DNA of 64,000 nt from Enterovibrio coralii (GTDB lineage Bacteria > Pseudomonadota > Gammaproteobacteria > Enterobacterales > Vibrionaceae): positions 1 through 64,000 of the forward strand of contig NZ_LNTY01000034.1 in NCBI RefSeq assembly GCF_001559595.1. Direction: 5' to 3'. A model generated the notes under the pieces. That model did not search any database. It was not told where the DNA came from and saw nothing but the letters and a program-made list of their open reading frames with translations. The translations under genes and the position numbers were made by a program. Each line of letters starts with the position of its first letter. Position 1 is the stretch's first letter. This document shows, one piece after another, positions 45,416 to 54,391 of this stretch.

Positions 45416-46519
45416 TTAATCGATCAGACCATATTCTGCTTTGAGGATATCGATGATTTCTTGTTTCGGGTTGTCGCTTAAGTGAATTGGCTGCCCCGTG
45501 ATTTTCTCAGCGATGCCAATGTAGGTTCTCGACACATCCATCAGCGACTCAACAGGTAGCGCATTGTCGCGTGCAAGTGCGTCGCGCTCTGGCATGCGAT
45601 CTTTGTTCAGCAAAATGTCTGGGTCAGGGAAGTGGTTGAGCAGGAACTGACGGAAACCTTCTTTCGAGTTTTCCACGATATTGCCCGCATCGTATTCCGC
45701 CGTATCCCAAATACGTGAGGAATCAGGCGTTCCGACTTCATCCATGTAGATGAGCTTTTCATTGCCAGCAGCATCAGTGACATAACCAAACTCAAACTTG
45801 GTATCGACAAAGGTTTGTCCAACCGCTGCCAATGCTTCGCTGATCACGCCAAAGCCTTCTTTTAGCAGCGTTTCATAGCGGTTGATGTCATCTGCTGAGG
45901 AGAAATTAAACGCCGCGAAGTTGTCTTCGATGTTTTGACGAGTGATGTTCACGTCATCGGCTTCAGGCACGCCAGGAATACCTTTTAGGATGCCTTTGGT
46001 GGATGGCGTGATAAGAAGCTCTGGCAGTTGTTTGTCTTTCTCAAGACCATCAGGTAACGCGATGCCACAGAACTCGCGTTCACCTTTTGAGTATGCACGC
46101 CACATAGAGCCTGTGATGTACTTACGGCAGATAGCCTCAATCATTACGGGTTTGGCTTTTTGCACGATCCACACGAAAGGATGCGGGATATCGAGAATGT
46201 GGCTGTCTGCCAATCCACTATCTTTGAATAGTTTGAACCAGTGATTTGAGATGGCATTGAGTGCGGCACCTTTGCCCGGTACGCCTTTCAATCCACCTTC
46301 ACCGTGCCAGATGCAGTCAAATGCGGAGATACGGTCACTGATCACCATGATGGCCAAAGGCGCATCAGGGGCAACGTCGTATCCTTTTTCCTTAATAAGG
46401 CGTTGGCTGTCCGCGTCGGTTAGCCAATAAACTGAACGAACTTTACCGCTGTGAACGGGCAGGTGAGTACGAATGGGGAGATCATCGTTAACGGCAAGCA
46501 CTTGATCCGCGAGGCTCAT
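45416..46519 (-). CDS. purC: Phosphoribosylaminoimidazole-succinocarboxamide synthase
   Basis: 367 aa from ATG 46519 ([18 protein letters not shown]). [36 protein letters not shown] block ([19 protein letters not shown]) and [16 protein letters not shown]. This is the long (about 367 aa) SAICAR synthetase type, longer than the 237-aa E. coli enzyme. Converts CAIR plus aspartate to SAICAR. PurR box upstream. Confidence 0.95.
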   Translation of the reverse strand: MSLADQVLAVNDDLPIRTHLPVHSGKVRSVYWLTDADSQRLIKEKGYDVAPDAPLAIMVISDRISAFDCIWHGEGGLKGVPGKGAALNAISNHWFKLFKDSGLADSHILDIPHPFVWIVQKAKPVMIEAICRKYITGSMWRAYSKGEREFCGIALPDGLEKDKQLPELLITPSTKGILKGIPGVPEADDVNITRQNIEDNFAAFNFSSADDINRYETLLKEGFGVISEALAAVGQTFVDTKFEFGYVTDAAGNEKLIYMDEVGTPDSSRIWDTAEYDAGNIVENSKEGFRQFLLNHFPDPDILLNKDRMPERDALARDNALPVESLMDVSRTYIGIAEKITGQPIHLSDNPKQEIIDILKAEYGLID

Positions 46520-46639
46520 TGAGACATTCCTATCTGTAGTTGAACGGCACACAGAGAATGGTGAAAGGCAGGGTTTCCTTGCTTACACCACCTAATTCAC
46601 GAGCATCATACCAGAACTTTTTCTTCAGTTAGCGAAAAA

Positions 46640-46654
46640 AGCAAACGTTTGCCT
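46640..46654. promoter_or_regulatory. PurR box upstream of purC
   Basis: AGCAAACGTTTGCCT with a perfect central GCAAACGTTTGC dyad, about 120 bases before the purC start. Closest match to the PurR consensus in the window. Confidence 0.75.
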
Positions 46655-46691
46655 AAAAAGTTTTTTGGCAAGCGAGAAGGGGAGAAAAACG

Positions 46692-46716
46692 AAAAAGGCA
46701 GCGTAATGCTGCCTTT
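46692..46716 (-). terminator. Terminator of the dapE operon
   Basis: AAAGGCAGC / GCTGCCTTT with T-tract on the minus strand, just after the DUF2897 stop. Confidence 0.75.
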
Positions 46717-46725
46717 GGAAATGGG

Positions 46726-46932
46726 TTACCAAAACGACGATTTATCGTCTTCGTCGTCATCATCGTAGGGCTTCTTTTCCTGCGATGTTTTGTTGTTTTC
46801 TTCGTCTTTGGGTTTGGGCTTTTGTTTCATGCCAAACTTGGCATTGGCCGTGTATTTCAATGCCATGATGTTACTGACAACAACAGCAACGACGATGAAG
46901 ATGATGACATAAGGGTTCGTCAGAATATCCAT
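46726..46932 (-). CDS. DUF2897 small membrane protein
   Basis: 68 aa from the internal ATG (MDILTNPYVIIFIVVAVVV). One TM helix (about 8-24), then ALKYTANAKFGMKQK typical of DUF2897, and a highly acidic tail (YDDDDEDDKSSFW). Two bases after the M15 peptidase gene. Function unknown. Confidence 0.75.
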   Translation of the reverse strand: MDILTNPYVIIFIVVAVVVSNIMALKYTANAKFGMKQKPKPKDEENNKTSQEKKPYDDDDEDDKSSFW

Positions 46933-46934
46933 GT

Positions 46935-47606
46935 TCAAGCCTCGCACACATTAGAGACGTACTGTGAATATATCCAATCCAGCATAGTAAGGACAGTTTC
47001 GCGCCCTGCAATGTCACTGGATGCGATCGTCATCTTCAATCGTTCTTGGGTTAATGCATTGAGAAAATCTGCCGCAGTCGCTTGATGGCTAATGTGCCAA
47101 GGCTCAAATGCCACGCCGCCTCTGTCTTCACGATAAGGAAGGTAGAAGCCAAACTGCGCCATGTTTTTCTCTAACCACTGATAAAACGGTGTTTGGTGTC
47201 CGGACAGATACTCCCAAGGCTCAAGCAGCAATTGCGTGTCCTTGGGGAGCAAGTTAGCGGCGTACACATCCATGTCCGTCCCCCAGTGGTGGCGGCTGCC
47301 ACCCGGCAGCGCAGACCATCTCAAGATGGCTTTGACTTTATCTTCATCAGAAAGCACGGCAAGGTTAACTGCCTTGCCGTTGTCATCTAACACCGGACGC
47401 GTGCCGTTGAACTTGTTGTCCCAAATGAGCTGCTGACGGTTAAAGTCTCTGAAACTGCTGGCAATCGTCAGATCGAACCCTGCGGCTTTAGCGGCGGCTT
47501 GCATGTTCAGAAAGTCGCGTTCGATATCGCGATGCAGCAAACGGCCATCCAGATTAACCAGATGCTCCTCCGTTTGCCCCGTCAGTTGCTCAGTGGTCCA
47601 GTTCAT
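46935..47606 (-). CDS. M15 family D-alanyl-D-alanine carboxypeptidase-like protein
   Basis: 223 aa, no signal peptide. Zinc-site motifs SRHHWGTDMDVYAAN and FEPWHISHQ plus the SSFRDFNRQ region of the VanY/DacB-like M15B group. Trims peptidoglycan peptides or dipeptides. Overlaps the dapE stop by one base, so one operon with dapE. Confidence 0.87.
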   Translation of the reverse strand: MNWTTEQLTGQTEEHLVNLDGRLLHRDIERDFLNMQAAAKAAGFDLTIASSFRDFNRQQLIWDNKFNGTRPVLDDNGKAVNLAVLSDEDKVKAILRWSALPGGSRHHWGTDMDVYAANLLPKDTQLLLEPWEYLSGHQTPFYQWLEKNMAQFGFYLPYREDRGGVAFEPWHISHQATAADFLNALTQERLKMTIASSDIAGRETVLTMLDWIYSQYVSNVCEA

Positions 47607-48737
47607 CAGGCGAATAGCTTCTCCAGCACTTTCTCGTACATGTCAGTCAATTTTTCTAGATCGGCAATTTTCACGCACTCATTCACTTTGTGGATGGTTG
47701 CATTTACCGGCCCCAGTTCAATCACCTGACCACCCATTTGCGCGATGAAACGGCCGTCAGAGGTGCCGCCCGTGGTCAAAAGCTGAGGTTGCTGGTGGTT
47801 CACTTCTTCTACCGCACCCACGACGGCATCCAGCAAGGAGCCAGTGTCCGTCAGGAATGGGTGGCCGCTGAACGTCCATTTAATGTCGTACTCAAGGCCA
47901 TGTGCATCCAACACAGAGTGCACACGTGCTTTGATGTCATCTGCGGTGACTTCGGTACTAAAGCGCAAATTGAACTGCACGTTAAACTCACCTGGGATCA
48001 CGTTGCTTGCGCCTGTGCCTGCGGCAAGGTTTGGAATTTGGAAGCTAGTTGGCGGGAAGTATTCGTTCCCTTTGTCCCACTCAATTGCCGCTAGCTCTGC
48101 GAGCGCAGGTAGAGTCTGATGGACAGGGTTACGTGCCAGTTGTGGGTAGGCAACGTGGCCTTGAATACCTTTCACCGTAATGTCGCCAGTGATCGAACCA
48201 CGGCGGCCATTTTTTACCACATCACCGACAGCGTGGGTGCTTGAAGGCTCGCCGACAATACACATATCGATGATTTCATCGCGAGCCATCAAGGTATCAA
48301 CAACGCGTGTCGTACCGTTGATAAATGGGCCTTCTTCATCTGAGGTGATCAAAAAGGCGATAGAGCTTTGTGGTCTGGGTTCTCAGCGATAAAGCGTTCA
48401 ACAGCAACCACCATGGCAGCCAGCGAGCCCTTCATGTCCGCTGCGCCGCGACCGTGCAGGTAGCCATCAATGACAGTGGGTTCAAACGGTGGGGTATGCC
48501 ACTGCTCCAACGGGCCGGCAGGTACCACGTCAGTGTGGCCAGCAAAGGCAAAAAGCGGTGCTTCTGTGCCGCGGCGCGCCCACAAGTTGGTGGTGTCTTC
48601 AAATACCATGCGTTCGATGGTGAACCCCAACGCTTCCAGGCGTCGAATCATCAACTCCTGACAGCTTCATCTAAAGGGGTAACGGAAGGGCGGCCGATTA
48701 AATCCTTGGCCAGAGACAATACTGCACTGTCTGTCAT
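47606..48737 (-). CDS. dapE: Succinyl-diaminopimelate desuccinylase (two frameshifts)
   Basis: About 377 aa from ATG 48737 ([20 protein letters not shown]). M20 zinc-peptidase motifs [28 protein letters not shown] (catalytic Glu pair), IVGEPSSTH and TGGTSDGRF. Missing bases near 48657-48662 (join [17 protein letters not shown]) and 48361-48368 (join [15 protein letters not shown]). Releases L,L-diaminopimelate from its succinyl form. Downstream of yffB as in E. coli. Confidence 0.95.
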
Positions 48738-48764
48738 TGGTGGAAATGTCCTTTGTGTGTTCGC

Positions 48765-49115
48765 TTATTCGCTAAAAATAGATTCGTACTCGGCAGGTTT
48801 AAAGCCAAGGTAGTAGTTACCGCCGTGAGCCAGCAGCGGGCGCTTGATCATGGCCGGTTGAACCAACATCAGTGCAATGGCATTGGTTTCGTCTAGGTTG
48901 TTTTTCTGCTCGTCTGACAATGCACGGAATGTCGTGCCACGTTTGTTAACCAGAGCTTCCCAACCCAGCGCATCAACGAATTGCTTCAGCATGTCCTGAT
49001 CGATGCCATCTTTACGGTAGTCATGAAAAGTGAACGTTTGACCTTCCTGTTCCAGCCATTTCACGGCCTTTTTGATGGTGTCACAATTCTTAATGCCGTA
49101 TACCACTGTGGTCAT
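48765..49115 (-). CDS. yffB: ArsC/Spx-family reductase YffB
   Basis: 116 aa. Thioredoxin-like fold with GIKNCDTIKKAVKWLE (single Cys), FHDYRKDG and NKRGTTFRALSDEQK. Catalytic Arg set of true arsenate reductases is not evident. First gene of the dapE operon. Physiological role unresolved. Confidence 0.88.
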   Translation of the reverse strand: MTTVVYGIKNCDTIKKAVKWLEQEGQTFTFHDYRKDGIDQDMLKQFVDALGWEALVNKRGTTFRALSDEQKNNLDETNAIALMLVQPAMIKRPLLAHGGNYYLGFKPAEYESIFSE

Positions 49116-49319
49116 TGACTGCTTCCTCTTGAGCGATATGTCTGGATGGATAGATTGACATTGCGCACGGTTGAAAGCAAGGCACTTGAAATCATCCGTT
49201 TACAGAACATTCACATTGTGTCGCAAGAATCCGTGAGCCACTAAAGAAGGGAATAGGTGAAGAGATTGGGTTATGCTAAATTAGTCATGTCTAATTTATT
49301 GAGTCGGTGGTGAGTGAGT

Positions 49320-49625
49320 ATGAGCGCAGATCTATTTCAGGATGCTAAAGCGGCAGCAGAGGTGTTGCGTGTGCTGTCTCACCCTGAGCGTTTGCTTGTA
49401 CTTTGCCAACTGCGTGAAGGGGAACGAAATGTCTCTGCGTTGATGGAAAACACCACCCTTAGCCAGTCTGCGTTTTCTCAGCACCTTACCGTGTTGCGCC
49501 AATCTGGCTTGGTTGCGACGCGCAAAGTATCTCAAACCGTGTTTTATCGTATTTCTGACGACAAAGTTGAACGTCTTATCAATGCCATTCAAAACGCTTG
49601 GTGTGACGCTTCACCCAACAATTAA
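49320..49625 (+). CDS. ArsR/BigR-type winged-helix regulator
   Basis: 101 aa. SHPERLLVLCQLREGERNVSALMENTTLSQSAFSQHLTVLRQSGLVATRKVSQTVFYRI is a complete ArsR winged helix. The As(III) site ELCVCDL is absent, but paired Cys (LLVLCQL and AWCDA near the C-terminus) resemble BigR/SqrR-type thiol sensors of reactive sulfur. ATG 49320 preferred over GTG 49314. Target not visible nearby. Confidence 0.8.
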   Translation: MSADLFQDAKAAAEVLRVLSHPERLLVLCQLREGERNVSALMENTTLSQSAFSQHLTVLRQSGLVATRKVSQTVFYRISDDKVERLINAIQNAWCDASPNN

Positions 49626-49789
49626 GTGAGTGGCACGTCACCTTCGTTTTACACATTTGGCCAAGGTCGAGATCCAGTTATCGTTGCGCATTTTTGTACG
49701 TCATTGAATACGTACTCATATTGATCGAGCGCAATGCCTGATTTGCAATTCGTTGAATAATGGTACGCAGTGCATATTAGGAGGTCTCA

Positions 49790-50071
49790 ATGGAACTGAA
49801 TCCGGTTTTTGCTAGAAGACTGTATCTCGCTTTCTTAGTTGAAGAAATGGAACGCCCAAATGTTCCGCGTTTGATCGAAGCAACCGGCTGGCCACGTCGT
49901 ACTATTCAGGACGTGATCAAGTCGCTCGCAGGTCTTGGTATTGAATTGTCATTCATTCAGGATGGTCGTCGTCACAATGACGGTTATTACCGTTTAACTG
50001 ACTGGGGTCCATTTAAACGTGAATGGGTGGAGGAGCGTCGACAAGACATCGTGGGCAACCTCGTTCATTGA
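49790..50071 (+). CDS. Small winged-helix DNA-binding protein
   Basis: 93 aa, AGGAGG ribosome site 5 bases before ATG. VPRLIEATGWPRRTIQDVIKSLAGLGIELSFIQDGRRHNDGYYRL is a helix-turn-helix followed by a wing. Conserved type among vibrios in my recollection; regulon unknown. Confidence 0.75.
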   Translation: MELNPVFARRLYLAFLVEEMERPNVPRLIEATGWPRRTIQDVIKSLAGLGIELSFIQDGRRHNDGYYRLTDWGPFKREWVEERRQDIVGNLVH

Positions 50072-50080
50072 AAGATTTAG

Positions 50081-50107
50081 AAACGCAGCGTCAACGCTGC
50101 GTTTTTT
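50081..50107 (+). terminator. Terminator of the winged-helix gene
   Basis: AAACGCAGCG / CGCTGCGTTTTTT, loop TCAA. Confidence 0.85.
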
Positions 50108-50111
50108 GTTT

Positions 50112-50471
50112 CTACTGGTTTTCAGCTTCCTGAGGCCGAAGGGCTTTTTGCACATACTTTGGAAGCTTGTCCACGACCAAATGCCAAGACTGGGTAATGA
50201 TGCGTTGAAGCTCAGCGGTCGGCAACGGGCAAGCTTTGCCGAACTCTATCCAACCCGCTCTGGCTAAGTGCGGAGCAGGGCGGCAATCTGGGATTTCCGC
50301 CATCATAATGAAGAGATCGTCTGGCACTTTGCAGGCCATTTTCTCTCCGTCATAGAAAATACAAACCATCTTGGTTTGATGAACACTGTACACATCCACG
50401 CCGCCCCATTTCACATCGTGTCTGATCCCAATCAGGGCGTCGCTGTGTGCTTTGAGTGCTGGAATGTCCAT
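50112..50471 (-). CDS. MmcQ/YjbR family protein
   Basis: 119 aa. WGGVDVYSVHQTKMVCIFYDGEKMACKVPDD and the late RAGWIEFG... KALRP tail match the MmcQ/YjbR double-wing fold with a CyaY-like topology. Often annotated as DNA-binding. Followed upstream by the lipoprotein gene one base away. Confidence 0.8.
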   Translation of the reverse strand: MDIPALKAHSDALIGIRHDVKWGGVDVYSVHQTKMVCIFYDGEKMACKVPDDLFIMMAEIPDCRPAPHLARAGWIEFGKACPLPTAELQRIITQSWHLVVDKLPKYVQKALRPQEAENQ

Positions 50472-50472
50472 A

Positions 50473-50913
50473 TTACTGAATGAGTCCGGCGTTTGTCAGA
50501 GCCTCTCGCAATGCCTCAGCACGTTTGCGGTTAACACCGAAATCCGAATACCCGACGCGAGATTCAGAACGCACGATAAGCTGATCGCCGTCGATACGAA
50601 GTTCTAAATCATCAACAAAGCGCATGATACGGCTGACACTTTCCAGACGCGCATAGTCAGCGTTTAGCTCAGCCATGCGTGCGCCAGGCAGCGTCAGGGC
50701 GACCTCTGAGATTTGCAGCATAGTGACGTCATCAGAAGCCAGTGTGAAAGGGGCAATGTTGTGGTCTTCACGGGTATCTACTGTCGAGACACAATTAGGT
50801 TTATCGCCACAAGGTTGCAGAGATTTATCAGTCACGGTTTCGTCTCCTTGCGCACAGCCTAAAACCAGCATGAGAGCCAAGCTGCAAATTGATAGTTGTA
50901 TTGTCTTTTTCAC
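50473..50913 (-). CDS. DUF1499 lipoprotein
   Basis: 146 aa, GTG start overlapping the DUF2956 TGA. Lipobox LVLGC (Cys20). LQPCGDKPNCVST and ESRVGYSDFGVNRKRAEALR are the DUF1499 signatures (CP...PNCVSS and SRxGxSDxGxNRxRv). Periplasmic-face lipoprotein, function unknown. Confidence 0.85.
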   Translation of the reverse strand: MKKTIQLSICSLALMLVLGCAQGDETVTDKSLQPCGDKPNCVSTVDTREDHNIAPFTLASDDVTMLQISEVALTLPGARMAELNADYARLESVSRIMRFVDDLELRIDGDQLIVRSESRVGYSDFGVNRKRAEALREALTNAGLIQ

Positions 50914-51286
50914 GTCGTCGTCCTTGAGTTGGAAGGCTTAGATCGCAGATTGAGACAGAGCAATGTAGGCAGCAAAGCTACCCAGCTCAACACCAGCAAA
51001 ATCCACGGCAGTTTGCTATTGGACGCGCTGCTCGCCGATTCAGTCACGGAAACACCGATTGTTTCGTTTTCCTGCTTGGCGGCTTGCTTCGCCTGATTTG
51101 CTTCTTTTTGTCCTTGTCGCGTTCACGTGATTTGGCTTTTTGCTGCTTCTTATACAGCGCAATGCCTTTTTCAATGCCTTGAGCAATAAGCTTGGTCTGC
51201 TCTTTGGTTTGCCCCGGCTTTTGCGTCGCCTTGGCGATTTTCATTGCTTCTTGTTGTGTTTCTGGAGAAGGAGTCGCACTCGTCAT
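50910..51286 (-). CDS. DUF2956 protein with C-terminal TM (frameshifted)
   Basis: About 125 aa. The N-terminal ETQQEAMKIAKATQKPGQTKEQTKLIAQGIEKGIALYKKQQK is the DUF2956 core. The listed frame ends at KPPSRKTKQSVFP; one missing base near 51095-51099 gives KKKQNQAKQAAKQENETIG and a C-terminal TM (LPWILLVLSWVALLPTLL) ending at 50910, overlapping the next gene's start. Function unknown. Confidence 0.75.
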
Positions 51287-51405
51287 CTTGATGTCTTTTT
51301 CTGTTCTAGCTTTGGAGGGAGTATAACGTTGTTAATGAATGACCACGAAACCTAAAAACGGAATTCGTGTCAAACGTCCATTATGTGAAAAAGGAGAGCA
51401 GACAG

Positions 51406-51726
51406 ATGATCTTAACAACAACACCAACAGTACAAGGTCGAGATATCAAGCACTACCACGGCGTGGTCGTTGGCGAAGCCATATTGGGTGCCAACCTGTT
51501 CAAGGATATCTTCGCCAGTATTCGTGACATTGTGGGCGGGCGCTCTGCAGCCTATGAACAAGAGTTGGCCAAAGCACGTGAAATCGCGTTTCGTGAACTG
51601 GAAGAGCGTGCGCGTGAGGCGGGCGGTAACGCCGTGGTCGGCATCGATTTGGACTACGAAGTTGTTGGCCCTAACGGCGGAATGTTAATGGTCAGTGTTA
51701 GCGGGACCGCAGTGACGTTGGGATAA
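51406..51726 (+). CDS. ybjQ: YbjQ/UPF0145 family protein
   Basis: 106 aa from ATG 51406 ([19 protein letters not shown]). [33 protein letters not shown] and [16 protein letters not shown] are family hallmarks. Forms a ring-like pentamer in known structures of the family; function unknown. Confidence 0.9.
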   Translation: MILTTTPTVQGRDIKHYHGVVVGEAILGANLFKDIFASIRDIVGGRSAAYEQELAKAREIAFRELEERAREAGGNAVVGIDLDYEVVGPNGGMLMVSVSGTAVTLG

Positions 51727-51877
51727 TGTGACGTCGATGGGAAGTTTTCTTGAAATGGGCTGCGCCAACCCACAAAAATTTGAGTTGGTGCTATGCCGCC
51801 CCCATAAATACTGACACAGTAACTTTTAGGTTGTGAACATTGTTTTATTAATGTCCAACTGGCAAACAGATAGTGCA

Positions 51878-52354
51878 ATGAAGACGCTTTACCAATCCCC
51901 AGACTATTACGATAAACACGGCAACGCGAAACCGAATTTAATGTTTTGGTTGAGTTGCTTTTACCTGGCTAAATCATGGTTGGTGTTCATCATCGCCGGC
52001 GTGAGCAGAGAGCAGGGACAAACACTGCTTTCCTTGTTTTACCCGCATCATGATGCACTTTACATCGGACTCGGCATTGGTTTTCCGGCGGTTGCCTTGA
52101 TGCTTTTGGCGGGCAACGTTCATCGCTATCCTGCGTTTCTTGAGAAGATCTGGCACAAAGGAAAGATCATTCTTATCGCGGCGTTTGCCTGTGACTTGAT
52201 GCTGCAAATCAAGCACCTTATTGCACAGCAGTGGGCTTTCCACTGGAGTGGTGCATTAACGTTACTGATCGCGATTTGGCTGGTTACCTACCTTTTCAGA
52301 AGCCGCCGCATTCAGTTTTTATTTGAAGCTCCTATTACACGAGAAGAAAAATGA
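51878..52354 (+). CDS. DUF2919 membrane protein (YfeZ-like)
   Basis: 158 aa from MKTLYQSPDYYDKHGNAKPN, the family-type start. Four TM segments; the SPDYYDKHGNAKPN N-terminus is characteristic of DUF2919. ATGA overlap with the following exported-protein gene. Function unknown. Confidence 0.78.
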   Translation: MKTLYQSPDYYDKHGNAKPNLMFWLSCFYLAKSWLVFIIAGVSREQGQTLLSLFYPHHDALYIGLGIGFPAVALMLLAGNVHRYPAFLEKIWHKGKIILIAAFACDLMLQIKHLIAQQWAFHWSGALTLLIAIWLVTYLFRSRRIQFLFEAPITREEK

Positions 52355-52749
52355 AGAACGAGTGGAAGAAAGGACTTGTGCTGTTTAGTGCCATGCTAAG
52401 CCCTTTGGCGATGGCGGACTGGCAAGTCGACGTTAACTTCAAAATGGACCGTGCGGGCAAACACCACAGCGCGCAGAGTTCTGTCTCTTTAATTCCTGGT
52501 GAAGAAACCGTGTTGTTTGATAACGGCACACCTAGCGGTTCACTGATTGGCAAAGCAGAGCTTTTGGAAGTCACGGCAGATGAAGTGAAAATTTCGCTGC
52601 TGGTGCAAGAGCAATGCGATGATGGCGCATGGCGTACCATCATGTCACCTATCGTCAGCGCGGGGCTGAACGCACCGGCGTCGATTAACACCAGCAACGA
52701 ACATCTGGATGAATTTGCTTCTCTGGAAGTCGAAATTACGTCCGTTTAA
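52351..52749 (+). CDS. Exported protein of unknown function
   Basis: 132 aa. Signal peptide with cleavage after AMA (about residue 22). Mature part beta-rich (WQVDVNFKMDRAGKHHSAQSS, ETVLFDNGTPSG), one Cys. Coupled to the DUF2919 gene. Not recognised. Confidence 0.65.
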   Translation: MKNEWKKGLVLFSAMLSPLAMADWQVDVNFKMDRAGKHHSAQSSVSLIPGEETVLFDNGTPSGSLIGKAELLEVTADEVKISLLVQEQCDDGAWRTIMSPIVSAGLNAPASINTSNEHLDEFASLEVEITSV

Positions 52750-52955
52750 TCAAATCTTTAACGATCTGAGACAAAGTATCGGCAGAATCGTGGCATTATG
52801 CTTTTCCCATCTGTGGAGATGCCGCGTTGCCGATGACTTTTTGCTTCTTTCTGCGCCTGTGGAAAGAACGCGTCACCATCTTGCCTGTCGGCTCTCCAAA
52901 TAGGAAATTATCAGACATTAGAAGCTGATAAAGCAGTATTTATCTGGAGGATACC

Positions 52956-53854
52956 ATGCAATTTCTCAGCCAGCCATTGTGGCCGATGCAGGGCCATTTG
53001 CGCTTTACGTTCTGTTCAAAGTAACGGGGTCTGCGGCAGCAGTTAAATCTCGTTGTGGTGCACTGCACCAGCTTGTTGATGACATCAACGCGACGCAACC
53101 GGGCGCAGACATGAAAGCCGCTGTTTCTTTTTCACCGGCGTTTTGCAAGGAAAATGGTATTGCGACCCCAGAAGATTTTCAGTCTTTCCGCGCTTTGGGT
53201 GAAGGTGATACTCAAGCACCTGTGACAGATTGTGATTTTCTGGTTCACGTTCACTCTACGCGCCACGATTTGAACTTCTTCTTGCTGCGTAAGTTTGTTG
53301 CTGACATTGCTGCGGACGTGACGATTGTTGATGAAACCTACGGCTACCGCTACTTGGATTCACGTGACATGACAGGCTTCATTGACGGCACTGAGAACCC
53401 AGAAGGTGATGATGCACGTCGTGATGTTGCGATCATTGCTGACGGCGAATGTGCGGGTGGCAGCATGGTGATGCTTCAGCGCTATGTACACAGCCTGAAT
53501 GCATGGGAACCCCTGTCTGTTAAGCAACAAGAGAAAGTGATTGGCCGCACTAAGCCTGACTCCATCGAGCTGGACGACGTGCCTGCTACGTCTCACGTTG
53601 GTCGTGTCGATATCAAAGAAAACGGCAAGGGCCTGAAAATGGTTCGCCACAGCCTGCCTTACGGCTCGGTATCGGGCGATCACGGCTTGCTGTTCATCGC
53701 ATACTGCCATACCCAACACGTTCACCGCACCATGCTTGAAAGCATGTTTGGCGAGCGCGACGGCAAGACCGACATGATGTTGCGCTTTACCAAACCAGTG
53801 ACGGGTGCTTACTTCTATGCACCGTCCATGGAAGCGCTATCTGTAATGGCGTAA
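52956..53854 (+). CDS. Dyp-type heme peroxidase (frameshift near start)
   Basis: About 300 aa from ATG 52956 (CTGGAGG upstream). A base is missing near 52960-52964, after which the frame reads SQPAIVADAGPFALYVLF onward. Dyp hallmarks: GFIDGTENPEG (GxxDG with distal Asp), proximal His region ATSHVGRVD, and the distal Arg region MVRHSLPYGS. No Tat signal, so cytoplasmic or encapsulin-type; no encapsulin gene is adjacent. Confidence 0.9.
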
Positions 53855-53869
53855 GCCTCAACGAAACGC

Positions 53870-53899
53870 AAAAAAGCACTCTTCGGAGTGCTTTTTTTT
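53870..53899 (+). terminator. Terminator of the peroxidase gene
   Basis: AAAAAAGCACTC / GAGTGCTTTTTTTTC, loop TTCG (a stable tetraloop). Confidence 0.9.
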
Positions 53900-54089
53900 C
53901 GCTTGTTTTTCACACAGCATAAGAAAGTTGCGATGAAACATGATCGGTATTCGCTTTTGTGACAGGAAGTAAAAATGTCCAGTAAATCTCGCTCGACGCT
54001 TTTGTCAGCTATGCGATCATTTCTCCATCAATAACCCTTTGAGTCGGTTACTCATTGGGAGAAATAAGAAAGACGTGCTGGAGTTAAAC

Positions 54090-54389
54090 ATGAACATAGT
54101 TGCGATTACCGCTTGCCCTTCTGGCGTTGCCCATACTTACATGGCGGCGGAGTCACTCGAACAAGCTGCAATTGCTCGAGGCTGGACCATCAAAGTGGAA
54201 ACCCAAGGTGCATTGGGCGCAGAGAACGAGATCTCTGCGGATGACGTGACCCAAGCGGATGCCGTTATCCTGACCACAGACATCGAGCTAAACGGCACAG
54301 AGCGTTTTGAAGGCAAGAAAATCATTCAAACCACCGTCAAGCGTTTGGTGGTGAATCCTTCAGAAGCACTGGATGCAGTGGAGGCATAA
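54090..54389 (+). CDS. Lone fructose-type PTS IIB protein
   Basis: 99 aa from ATG 54090. ITACPSGVAHTYMAAE holds the phosphorylatable Cys of fructose-family IIB domains; GAENEISADDVTQADAVILTTD completes the Rossmann-like fold. No IIA or IIC partner is present in the visible operon; two bases before the GH2 gene. May pair with components elsewhere or act as a phospho-sensor for the operon. Confidence 0.85.
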   Translation: MNIVAITACPSGVAHTYMAAESLEQAAIARGWTIKVETQGALGAENEISADDVTQADAVILTTDIELNGTERFEGKKIIQTTVKRLVVNPSEALDAVEA

Positions 54390-54391
54390 TC

